From: Onchocerca volvulus
Taxonomy: Eukaryota; Nematoda; Chromadorea; Rhabditida; Onchocercidae
Reading direction: 5' to 3'
NCBI GenBank assembly: GCA_000499405.2
Contig: HG738138.1
Location: forward strand, 1,922,001-1,986,000
Length of the DNA: 64,000 nucleotides
Part shown: positions 50,540-61,554 of the stretch, piece after piece
How the letters are laid out: every line of letters starts with the position of its first letter
Position numbering within the stretch: the stretch's first letter is position 1
The notes under the pieces: model-generated
Seen by the model: only the letters and a program-made list of their open reading frames with translations
Database searches by the model: none
Told to the model about the DNA's origin: nothing
Translations under genes and position numbers: made by a program

Positions 50540-50926
50540 TTACTGTGGATTCATGTACTTGGTCACAGCTTTCGTACCTTCTGATACAGCATGAATCGCT
50601 AACTCTCCAGGAAGAATTAAGCGAATAGCTGTTTGGATCTCTCGAGCCGTTATCGTCGATCGCTTACTGTAATGTGCCAAACGGCTTGCTTCAATTGCGA
50701 TTCGCTCGGTAACATCGTTAACGAAAGAATTCATAATTAGCATCGCCTTCGAAGAAATCGCGGTATCGGGATGAACCTGTTTGAGGATACGATAGATGTA
50801 TACCGAATAGGACCCCTTTCGCTTAGTTCGCCGTTTCTTTTTTTCTTCCGGATGTTTTCCCTCCTTCTTCTTCTTGATCTCAGTTTCCTTCACCTTCCCC
50901 AGCTCTTTCAATAATGATCTTGTCAT
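50540..50926 (-). CDS. Divergent histone H2B variant
   Basis: Single exon, 128 residues from ATG 50,926. The histone fold is well kept ([69 protein letters not shown]), including the C-terminal Lys that corresponds to the H2B ubiquitylation site. The N-tail is unlike the canonical one: [20 protein letters not shown], then a run of basic residues. The end is MNPQ instead of a Lys-ending tail. H2B pairs with H2A in the nucleosome; the divergent H2A lies 2.0 kb away on the opposite strand. There is no canonical histone hairpin downstream; AATAAA-type signals lie near 50,440 instead, which suggests a polyadenylated, replication-independent variant. Canonical H2B is excluded by the tail; tissue is unknown. 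Confidence 0.92.
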   Translation of the reverse strand: MTRSLLKELGKVKETEIKKKKEGKHPEEKKKRRTKRKGSYSVYIYRILKQVHPDTAISSKAMLIMNSFVNDVTERIAIEASRLAHYSKRSTITAREIQTAIRLILPGELAIHAVSEGTKAVTKYMNPQ

Positions 50927-50995
50927 CACCGGAAAATTGCGCTACCGCTTCTAGTAGAGACAGATGAATGCAATGAATTCATGCTTCTCGAGAAA

Positions 50996-51006
50996 CCTAT
51001 TTATTC
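50996..51006 (-). promoter_or_regulatory. H2B TATA box
   Basis: Minus-strand GAATAAATAGG, about 70 nt upstream of the H2B ATG, with a GGGGGCGTGGC GC-box-like motif about 40 nt further upstream. Confidence 0.6.
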
Positions 51007-51871
51007 ATTTTTTGAAGCATAAAATCAGCCTAAGCCACGCCCCCAATAAATTACATTTTTCGATCAGAAGTCGAGGTGGTGAAGATCGAGATATACCATC
51101 TCTAATACGGGAGAAGCCAGCGGATTAACATGTCAGATCGCTGTTGAAGCTCTCTGTTGTTTATTCAAAAACGAAAATGCGAATGATATCAGAACTTCAT
51201 AGCTAACTTTGCACTTTGCTATATTTCTCATATCACTGAACACTTTATCCCGCATTATCTGTGGAAACGATTCACCTCGAATGACCCGAACCTAGTCATC
51301 CCATCCCTCTCATAAAATCTTCCTGTATGTTTAAAGTCTTATGAGACATGTATTGGTTATCATGATATCACAAAAAAGTAATTCTTACGTGCATCTCCAT
51401 TTTTGAAAGCGATGGAAAATACGAATCCTATCATCCTTCCAATCATTCAGGGGGAATAGTAAGAAATAAAACTTCACATCAGCCTATGAATGGACAACAA
51501 CTAATGTTGTTCCATAATAAAACGGAACATTCTTCAGAAATCTTTGAGCATGCGAAGATGTCGTCACATTTTGGTCGTTAAATTTAAACATACTGTCTTC
51601 ACATTTTAATATGAAAGCAGTATATTCTTGACCGAAACATGTCAAGAGCACAAACATCCTGCTCTTGCATTTTAGCTTGCGTCAATAAGCTAAAATTTCA
51701 TAGTCGAGAAATGGCTTACGAGACAACCTTAACTGAAATCAAGTTATAAAATTTTGAAAATAAAGTAGAAATGCACAGCAGTGTGTTCTGATTTTTACTT
51801 TTCCCGCATCTTGCAGAAATTTCTTTTCTTTTGTCTTTTTTTTTTTTCAAATTTTCAGTTTCTAAACAGTT

Positions 51872-51945
51872 GAAGACTTAATTCTTCCTGTAGAGTTGGC
51901 GAAGTATGGTATATTAGGGAGTGCGAAAGCTGTGATCAACATTTT
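51872..51945 (+). pseudogene. Histone H2B C-terminal relic
   Basis: One frame reads EDLILPVELAKYGILGSAKAV, matching the end of H2B ([20 protein letters not shown] in the intact gene). It lies on the plus strand, opposite to the intact H2B, and the hairpin at 51,969 follows it. Confidence 0.8.
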
Positions 51946-51968
51946 CTGCTTCATTCTCTAAACCTAAT

Positions 51969-51984
51969 GGCCCTCTTTAGAGCC
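51969..51984 (+). terminator. Histone 3' stem-loop (relic)
   Basis: GGCCCTCTTTAGAGCC followed by ACAAA: six-base stem with one mismatch and a CTTT loop, close to the metazoan histone mRNA hairpin. It lies about 25 nt after the H2B relic, as expected. Confidence 0.75.
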
Positions 51985-52019
51985 ACAAATTTATGAATTA
52001 TGCTTATTCCTTTAATTTT

Positions 52020-52262
52020 ATGTTTTATTTGAAGTGAAATAAAAAGCTTATCGTTATTGCAACAGTATCTACAAGAATGAATTGTAATCGGTATTGCATC
52101 GGGAATGGGATATTTGAAAATTTACTACACTCGTTCGAGTTTGTAAATAGAGATGAAGTTTTGACCATTAAAATAAAAATGGAGAATCACTGCAAATATG
52201 TCCCATCAACTGATAATAATTTACTGCATTCTTCTCTCAATATAATCTCATGTTTAGAATAA
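52020..52262 (+). repeat. Third, degenerate copy of the histone 3' flank
   Basis: ATTTGAAGTGAAATAAAAAG and later blocks follow the same order as 53,385 onward (GAAGTGAAATAAA, ACAAGAAT, GTTTGTAAATAGAGATGAAG, TTTACTGCATTC), in the same orientation. Confidence 0.65.
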
Positions 52263-52885
52263 GTCTGAGTTAATATATAATAGATTGTTTATCGATGCTT
52301 TGTGGAAGTATGCCCACACGGAAGATTTTTTGATTAGTTTTGGAATTTTAGAAAAGATAAGAATGCATTGCAGTGTATCTCGGAGAGTTGGTTTCCTAGA
52401 ATTTTTAAATTCTCAATTTTGACGATCATCATCTTCTGCAGTAGCACGGAATTTCTCCGGCTAAACTCATGGCACATTCTGAAAATGATTTTTAATGATC
52501 ATTAAAAATTTTAATGATCAGAATGGGGTATTTCTCATCTAGGAATAAATCGAATTGCTGATTAGCTTGAAATCGAACTGCGAGGATTTTCGAGCAATCA
52601 ATTGAAAATTCCTACCTGTTTTCATAAGAGGGATGAAGCCAGGATATATAATACCTTTGAGCATAAAGAAATTGTATTCAACGTTTCACGTGGAAGGAAA
52701 GAAAAGGTGCAGGAAAGGAAGGCGCAGTTGGGTACTAGCTTGATATCGTGGATGATTAGCTATCAGCTTTTTATCACGTACAATTTGGAACGTGTCATTA
52801 AAAGCATCGAAGAAAAAAAGAAAAAAGGAATGGAAGTGAATGGTTGAGATGAGTGGAATTCAAATTAGTGCAATCACTAAGCATC

Positions 52886-52894
52886 TATAAATAG
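52886..52894 (+). promoter_or_regulatory. H2A TATA box
   Basis: TATAAATAG, 76 nt upstream of ATG 52,962, mirroring the H2B arrangement. Confidence 0.65.
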
Positions 52895-52961
52895 CGTGAT
52901 GTTGCTAACCACGCATCATTGTCATTGAGCTGAGTTTATATACGGTCGGCTTCAATTGTTC

Positions 52962-53321
52962 ATGCAGATGTCGAAAAATAGTGGACCAAAGAAGTCAAGA
53001 TCTGCCAAGTCTGGAATAGTTTTTCCAGTTAGTCGTGTTCATCGAAAGCTTCGTGAGGGTAACTATGCGGATCGAATTGGTGCCACTGCACCGATATATC
53101 TTGCAGCAGTGCTTGAATACCTAATTGCCGAAATCGTGAACTCAGCTGGTAAAGTGACAAAGGACAACAAAAAGGTTCGAATTGACCCAAGACACATCCA
53201 GATAGCCGTACGAACCGATGATGAACTGGATAAGTTGCTCTCCGACGTAACGATCTCTGGAGGCGGTGTATTACCACACATTCCAGATGCGCTTCTTCCC
53301 ACTGTACCTGATAGGGCATGA
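52962..53321 (+). CDS. Divergent histone H2A variant
   Basis: Single exon; ATG 52,962 or, more likely from family length, ATG 52,968 ([16 protein letters not shown]), giving 117-119 residues. H2A fold features: [54 protein letters not shown] and GGGVLPHI. The L1 loop length is that of canonical H2A, not H2A.Z. Differences: the acidic-patch residue equivalent to Glu64 is Asn (AEIVNSAG), and the C-terminus LLPTVPDRA lacks the Lys118/119 ubiquitylation site. A non-canonical hairpin (AGATCAATCAGATTTGATCT) follows at about 53,334, then AATAAA near 53,398. Probably a germline or replication-independent variant; C. elegans has a sperm H2A (HTAS-1), but orthology is not shown. Confidence 0.93.
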   Translation: MQMSKNSGPKKSRSAKSGIVFPVSRVHRKLREGNYADRIGATAPIYLAAVLEYLIAEIVNSAGKVTKDNKKVRIDPRHIQIAVRTDDELDKLLSDVTISGGGVLPHIPDALLPTVPDRA

Positions 53322-53384
53322 ACTTTGGTGATGTAGATCAATCAGATTTGATCTGAATCATCACATCACTATAATCCGATGGAT

Positions 53385-53900
53385 TTAATTGAAGTGAAAT
53401 AAAAAATTTATTAATTGTGTGTACACAAGAATAATTGGTGTTATTTACTAGTCTCATCCAAATTTGCAAATAAAGTTGAAGTTTCAGCCATTAAATTAAA
53501 ATTGCAACTGCGACTAATTTATCCAAATCTCTTCCCGGAATAATCTCAATCTTGGGATTAGATAATAATAGATTTCCTACCAGTGTGTCATTCGATATTT
53601 CTTTTCTGATATAAAGCAACCATAGAATAGTGAATATTCTTCAGATACGGTATCTTTAACATGGCATAATGTCATTTCGGTATATGATGCTTTATTACAT
53701 TTTTAATATTTAAATGAAATTGAATAAATGAAAGAAATGGCTTAATATATTGGACCCGACAAATTGATAAGCACAAATGCTTACAATTACTACTGTTTAC
53801 AATTAAGTGTTGGTGCTCGTTGCAAAAAAACAAACGTTTTTGTCTTATGAATAATGAATAAATCATCATTCCTGAATTCCTGCATTAGAATTTAGAACTA
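53385..53900 (+). repeat. Inverted repeat, right arm
   Basis: Reverse complement of 49,905-50,455; begins at the H2A polyadenylation region (GAAGTGAAATAAA) and runs to GAATTCCTGCATTAGAATTT. Confidence 0.93.
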
Positions 53901-55109
53901 CAGTAGATCAACACATATGATAAAATCCACTTTCAAAAACATCAATTTGTCAACATATTATAGAAGTAACAGAAAAAAAACTTGAAGTTTAACAACAAAA
54001 AAAACATTCTAATAAGGCACAGTTTGAATATTATTGGCTACAGTATACTAAAAACAAATCAGACCAAAACTCATCATCAGTGATTCATTTTCTTCAAAGA
54101 ATGAAAGCCCGGAAATTCGAAGTAATTTAGCAAATCGGAAAATCCCCGTAAAAGGAGAGCAATTTTATCTTTTTAATCTAAAGATAGATAAATTTCTTAT
54201 GCCCTCTTTGTTAGAATTTAGCATATTTACCAGGAGAAAATCGGAAAAAAAAAGAAGAAATGTTTCGAATTTCATCAAATTTCAAAATATATAGAGAAAA
54301 TGTTGAACTAATAAGTTTATGATGGACGAAGCTGTTTACTTTTGATGCCACGTCGGAAAAGCTCCGCAACCAACAAATGAATTAGAAGCAGAAGACGAAG
54401 TTAAAGCAAATTCTGCTCCAAAAATACAAAATTGAAATGCGTTAATCCGGAAAATTAATGATGCAATGCTTTTTCATTTCACGCTTTATACAGGTGTTGA
54501 GTGCGGGCCATTTCTATACCTTTCACTATGACTGAAACAAGGAAATCCTTAAAAAAGTCAAACATTCGTGATAAAATTTATAAAATTTTGTGGAGAAATT
54601 CAAATCTGGATTTGATTTTTACATCGATGAGCAGAAAGAAAGTTGAAAATTTGATGATGAACGATGAAATCAAAAAATTTGATCCTAAATTCTTATTTGC
54701 ACACTGTTTGAGACATTTTCTTTTTTGCATAAATTCAATAAACATACTTTATGGCAGGAGGCGGACTGTTTCGTTCGTCTATCAGTAAACGATTATTTTC
54801 GGTTCTGCAAGGAATTTTTACCATAAAAAAAAAAAAGAAAAAAAAAAAAAGATGAAGTCATTGCTCGTAAAAAACAATCCTCTTCACAAAATTTTCTGAA
54901 ATTTCGGAATACACAAACAGCGAACTATCATGATCGAACTAAATCATTGTTTGATACAATCCAATGTGCTTTGTTTAATAAGATTCAGCTATTTCTTGAA
55001 TGTTAAACGATCATAATTCTCACAATTTCACGGAAAAGATTCACAAAAATGTTAAAAAAAATCTATCACTTTTATCAAAAAAAAAAAAAAAAAAGAAAAA
55101 ATAAACTTA
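53901..55109. other. Intergenic, no supported gene
   Basis: AT-rich. The 95-codon frame at 54,501-54,788 has no recognised family. The left end of the NCAM-type gene 3' UTR should lie at the right of this stretch. Confidence 0.45.
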
Positions 55110-58100
55110 TCACTTTGCCATGAAAGAAAAAACGAACTTCTCATTTTGTAATCCGTTTTTCGACTTGCTATCATGTTCTTCCTGATTAGATCCAAAAAAT
55201 GCTGAACAAATTAGTGCTAAAAATCCACGACGCTGCTTTAAACAGCATAGAGCATCTATGATGAGAACTATCAATATAAGTAATACAATGATTAACAATA
55301 AAATCTCCAACCAATTGGAATCATCATCTCGACGTTCACCTTCCATATATTCTGTAAATTATTACTGAAAAGATTATTTCAAGAATAAAAACTATACAAA
55401 TTACTAATTATTTGCTTATTATTCATTATTTCAATTATTTTTTTGATTTACTTATCAATCCAGCCAAATCATAAACAATGAATATCATCATGCAAAAGCG
55501 AAAAGCAGTACCAAAATGTTTCATATTTCTTACATAGCAAATTTCGATATGGAATAATTTACGAAATAATCTGAAATTTATTCCACCAAAATAGGGTATA
55601 AAAGTAGTATAAAAATTAACCAGATGTATTGAGCACAATTGAATGAGCATTACTATTACCAACACCATTTATAGCAATTAGCTTTACTTCATACGTAGTA
55701 AGTGGTTTCAGGAATGATAAATCCACTTTGAGATCATCAGCACCTAAACGAAGCTCAAAGCTATCGGCATCATATTGTTTCTGCAAAAATTTTCACTATT
55801 AATGAAAAAAAAAAAAAAAAAAGATGATAATTCACCAATTTTTTTGCTTTATTCGATTACACATAAATGGAAAACAGTTTAGATTAAGTAATTGAAAAAA
55901 TATTACTCAAATTCAACTAAGTAATTTCAAATTAGGTAATGAAAAATAATATAAATGAATAAAATTTAAATAACTGAATAAGTAAATATTTGAGTAAATA
56001 ATTATCATTTAAATTATTACTTATTAATATGAAAATTATATAAAATAAACAATCAATTAAACAGATAAAAATAGTCAAAAAAATCAAGTAATTAAAAAGA
56101 TTATAAGTTAGATAAATTAAATAATTGAAAAGTAATTATTTGAGCAATTAATTACCACTTAGTAATATAAATATTATATTATACCAGTTCAGTATGTGCA
56201 ATTTCTTTCAGAATTAATTTATATGCAATAATCGGTGAACCATGATTATTTGGCTCATTCCAAACCATTTTACAAGCTCTCGAACAGTCGTAATGGATAT
56301 CGATCGGTGGATCCGGTGCTGCAAAATCATTCCGATAATCACTAAATATCCAGAAAATATTCATCCCAACAGTTTCTATTCTATCCTATCATCATTTTTG
56401 CACATGAAAAGAGAAAATTTCGATCTGTTGTTGGACATTTTCTATGATTAAAAAATTTTAGATAAAAGTAGATTAAGGAAATAAAGGAAATTTTCATTTT
56501 TTTTTTTTTTTTTTTAATTGTATGAATAAAATAAATTTAGAACTTAACGAAATTACGTTCCTTATCAATTGCTTTTTTACAATTCTATGAATTACTTTTT
56601 TCTTTTTCGTTGGTATTAGAATGAATTTTAAAGAAAATTTTGAATTTTAGTTTTGAGAAATTTAATATGATTCACCCCATGGACCCGTAGTTTCGATAAT
56701 ATCGGGAGCACTCAATTCTGATACACCAGCTTCGTTGATTGCTTGCGCTCGAATTTCGTACCTACTTTTTGGTTCTAGATGATAAAATTTAAATTCTTGT
56801 TCACCATCATATTCAAAAGTCACATTCATAGCATCCATTTCCCTGTTGTCTTTGTTTGTCTGCAACATAATTGTTCAATATCAAATCATAACATTTGCCC
56901 AAAAGTCAGCAAACTTCCTTTTTTCTTTTTTTTTTTTTTTTTTTTTCATCTTAAAACTACGAAATGCAGATATGATTAATTGGAAATGAATATAGGAGAG
57001 TACTGATGAATACAGGATACGATTAATTGAATATATTATGAAATATGCTTCTTGAATTACTTGCGTAGAATATCCTAAGGAATAAGGATGAAATTAAAGT
57101 TACACTAATAAATTGAAGAAACTATTGAAAAGTAGAAAATAACTGACATCGTTCAGTTTTAAACGGTCAATTTTTTAGTTAGAACAAACCTTATCATCTG
57201 GTACAATATAAAATGTAATATTTGATGGCAATCTCCCAGGTGGTAAGTTCTTCAATTCACCAATGGTGCATATACCAAAATTTGGATAACTATGTTCGTG
57301 GCAATTTAACTTAGTCGGTGTTAGTGGTGGTACTGAAATTAGAAAACTGAAAAAACACAAATATTACACTGGAGATGGTACACTCAATTTTTTAGTTTTC
57401 TAAATTTCACTCTGATTCAACGATGAATGAACTTTAAAAATTTATGACCTCATGACTGCTTTCATAAAGATTTCAAGAAATTTTAGTTTTTAGAATGAGA
57501 TCAGTCTTAAAATTCGAATTGATAATATCATACAAGAGAAAAAAAACCCAACAAAAAAGTAAATAATGCAACAAATTATCAAAACATACAAATTTCAATC
57601 AGTCGAAGTTCAGCATAATCTGGTGGACCAATATTATTATCAGCCATACAAGTATATTTGCCAAAGTCATGCTGATTAACATCTCGTATCTAAAATTCAA
57701 TAATTTTGATTTCTTCGCTAAAAACTAAGAGTTTCTAATTTAGAAATTGAGCTTTTCAGAAATCTAAATTATTGAATTTCAAAAAAATATTAAAGGCAAA
57801 TTCTTACTACGAAAAGAAAATCCACTAGATAGGCGTCGCATTACTGAAAATTAGGCACTTACGGTGAGAGTTGTGGTAACAGTTCGAGTATCGAGAATAT
57901 ACTTTGAGCCATCAGCATAAATGACACCAGATGGGCCAGTCCACGTCCAGACAGGTTCCGGAACAGCACTTGCTCCACAATGAATTACCGCTATACCACC
58001 TTTTAGAGCACGTTTTGTCCCGCTATGGTCAACAATTCGTGCTGCATCTGAACTGTGGCAAAATTTTAATTTTTCGACCAAAATCCATGAAAATCTGGCA

Positions 58101-61100
58101 TTATTTCAAATTTAATTTGAAAACCTACGAATGATGGAGAGGAATATCGAGCCATGATCCGTGCCGGCCTCATTTTCCGCAACACATTGATATTGGCCAG
58201 CATCATCCTCATCTACGGTTGTCAACGTCAAAGTAATAATACCATTACCCTCGCTAATTGTCACATGGTTATCCTGAAAATCCAATGTTATACTGTTCTT
58301 GAAAAAGATAAGCCGAACAGGATTAGATAACGAAGATCAGAAATGAATATTACTGCAAAAATATAAAACGGCTAGCATCTGAAAGAAATCAAACTGAAAA
58401 AAGAAAAAAAAAATTAAAATTGAAAAAAAAAAAAAAAAGAGTATACCTCAACAGCAGTATTTCCGACATTCAAATTATTACCAGCAACAGTATTATATCT
58501 GCTAAAATTATTGGAAATTCGTTCCGCCTGTATCGTTGATCTACTTGGCCATTCTTGTCCAAGATGTAACCATTTGGCTTTCAAATATCCATCACCGCTG
58601 AATTCGCATACCAACTTGACGGTATCACCACGTGTAATTGTCAAATTTTTCATCAATTTTAATCTTGGTTTACCTGTAGCTTCCACAAAATTCATTGTTC
58701 CGTTGACAACAATCTTATGCAATCAGAGAAAATATTCATATCTTCAGTTAATTTATCATAAATCAACCAAAGTAATAAGTAAGAATACTTTCAATTGCAT
58801 AAAAAAAAAAAAAAAAAAGAGAAAAACACTAACTGAAAATTGTTAGGTTAAAATCGAGTCGTGCTTCATCCAGAGCATTTTTTGCGATGCAACTGTAAGT
58901 ACCACGATCTGCTGGGATCAGATCCCGAATTAGAAGAGTGCCATCATGCATGTCATATTTTTCGGAAGGTTCAATGATTTTTTCATCGCCATCCTAAAAC
59001 AGGATTAATTTAAAATGAAGCAAAATATATATTTTAAACAAGCGATTTGAATTTTGTTCTGATTAAGTCATTATTTTCCCCCCTTCAGATATCAAGAACG
59101 AAAGTGGAAACATGTCATAGTCTTTCACTAATCATTTACAAATTTTAGTGAAGAGCTATGAAATCGTTAAAAAAAAAAAACTAACAGCGTATTTTATCCA
59201 TTGATAATGAGGCCTAGGCTTGCCGACAGCTTGGCACCGGATCACAAAATCACGACCTTCGACACCATACGTTGCTTCTGATCCATCAAGTACTGTTATC
59301 TTCGGACGTGCTGTAAAATTTAGGAAAATTGCAAAATGATTGATTCAGAAATTAAAAAAAATTTGATATTTGACTTGAATAAGTTGCATTTAAAAATGAA
59401 AAATTTCCAGAAACAGTTCCAATAATTCAATAGTACATTGCAAATTCCTTTCGTTTTTTTTTCTTTTTTTTTCTTTGAAATTTAAAACAAGATTGTAAAA
59501 TTGAATAAATTTAACGAACCATATCCCGTAACATTGATGGCAACCGTTTCGAAGGAGTAGAATTGTGCTGCACTGCAGGTATATTGGCCATCATCACGAT
59601 CGGAATCATATTTTGGAATTACCAAAATTTGATTTTCATCCTTGAATTCATAGTTCCGTGGTCCACCTATAAACACATAAATTTAATTAAGCTCAACAGC
59701 AATCTTTAATCATTACAAGTCTTAAGGTTAGAAATAAAACTGGAAAAAGAAATTTTTCGGCACAAATTATTATTACATTTATACAAGAGGATCTATATGT
59801 ACATAAAAACTAAAAAATCAAAAATTCGATTTTGCAGATTTAATTTCAAATAATTCGTTGCCTGAGTAATTAGTCCATTATTCGACGATCCTTTAAATAT
59901 ATAGCGAGTCAATTACTCAAATAACGATTTATCTTAAATGAAATCTAAAATATTGGATTGCTGAATTTCTAGTTAACTAATACCCAAAGACTATTAAAAT
60001 ACTAGTGTCAATGAAACCATTTTATTGACATATACGATAGGATGGATTAGAATTGAAATTAAAAAATTGAATTTTTCGAAAATTGAAATTACTTCTCACG
60101 AATTATATAATTCTTTGTCATTTACTTTCTCAGCATTATCTCTTCAAGGACACATTATGTCGGCACATAAAACGACGTACGTCGTATAATCCTTTTATAT
60201 GAATGAAATAATAATTTATGCCGAAAGATTTCTTTGAATATCAATTTTATCTTCAATCTTAAAAGATTGTAACGACTTGAATATATCACTGAGATAAAAA
60301 TTCAAATTTTTGAAATTTTAATCTAAAATCTTCGAAATATTTGCTTAAAATTAGAGTGCAATTCTAAGCGAAAAAAAAAAAATCCCCTCAGATTTCGAAA
60401 TTTAAATCGATAAATCCCAATTTCATAAATATTATGTTCGTTCAGCACTGCTGCTCCCTTTAACCGTGATCTAATTGATGTTTTTACAATTGTATGCACT
60501 GTAAAATGATTCACACTTTGATGCTCATTTTACAAATAGTTCCCTTGTTTTATTATTCAAAGAATTTTTTTTTTCTTTCTCTCCCTCTCCCTTTCTCTCT
60601 CTCCCTTTCCCTTGAATTGATGAATTCAAATGCAAAATGGATGATTGGTATTTTCCATTTTTTTTTTCCAGACATTTAAATTATCTTTTACTTTATCACT
60701 CTCATCTTATAATGGATACGTAAGAAATTTCAGACTTCAAATTTTCGTATGAAATAAAAAGAAAGAAAAGAATAATTTCGAAATTTCGATTGTTTTTGTA
60801 ATGTTAATTTCCAAATGATATCCGACGTGAAATGAATATACAATGAATTTTACATTTTAATAGTTCATAAATGATAAATGAAAAGGTATGGTTTCTTAGA
60901 AAAATTGTCAAATTTTTATCATTTTCACAGTTTTGATTTTCAAGAAAAAAAAAAAAAAAAAAAAAAACATCAAATTTTACTCGACAAACAAACCTTCTAG
61001 GACTGTTTTGCCATCAAATTGCCAAAAAATTTCCAACGATGGATCGCCATGTACACGACATACAATTTCCGCATCTTTACCCTCTTCTGGATGTTGTTCC

Positions 61101-61230
61101 AATTCAACATCAATAAATTTTGCTGCTTCTGAAAGAATAAACTATTCCGATATCTCAGTTCAAAGTTATAAAAAGTTTTGTTAAATTCCATTTTATCGTA
61201 TGGAAAATATTTTGTTGAAATTTTCTTCTT

Positions 61231-61264
<34 letters not shown>

Positions 61265-61554
61265 TTTCCTTGTGCATAAATATATACATTGTTCTATTAA
61301 GTGGTAAACAATTGTAATAAATTTCGATGTAAACCAACTTTTTTTTTCTCTCTTCACTTTTAAAACTTTGATTGATTGATGAAAAGAATGTTTGGAAGAA
61401 GGAAAAAACGAACGAATGAATGATATCGTTGTTGATTTATCTTTTGTTTGACCATTACCATTGCTAACACTGACCACACATTTGTACGTGCCACTATCTT
61501 CAACTGTCGGCTTGATGAAAAGTAATCGAGCTGACAATGGTTTCATACGACTTA
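55110..61554 (-). CDS. ncam-1: NCAM/fasciclin-II-type cell adhesion molecule, 5' end missing
   Basis: Fourteen minus-strand exons with matching phases: 61414-61554, 60994-61128, 59520-59666, 59186-59310, 58834-58993, 58447-58673, 58129-58273, 57863-58047, 57590-57689, 57190-57332, 56676-56859, 56185-56318, 55621-55780 and 55110-55351; 741 residues in the window. Order: second half of one Ig domain (EDSGTYKCVVS); Ig (IVCRVHG, FWQFDG, DGQYTCSAA); Ig (VIRCQAVGKP, QWIKYA, GTYSCIAKN); Ig (LVCEFSG, KWLHLG, GQYQCVAENEAG); Ig (VIHCGASAVPEPVWTW, GKYTCMADN); FnIII (VPPLTPTKL ... YEIRAQAINEAG); FnIII (APDPPIDIHYD ... TYEVKLIAINGVGNS); TM LLLIIVLLILIVLIIDAL; short tail. Five Ig plus two FnIII plus TM is the NCAM/FasII plan. 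The upstream intron exceeds 2.4 kb and leaves the window. Symbol by architecture. Confidence 0.88.

Noticed and set aside
53029..53341. Minus-strand frames opposite H2A
   Set aside because: Shadow frames of the histone gene.
54501..54788. 95-residue plus-strand protein
   Set aside because: No family resemblance, no promoter or splice support; within chance length for this composition.
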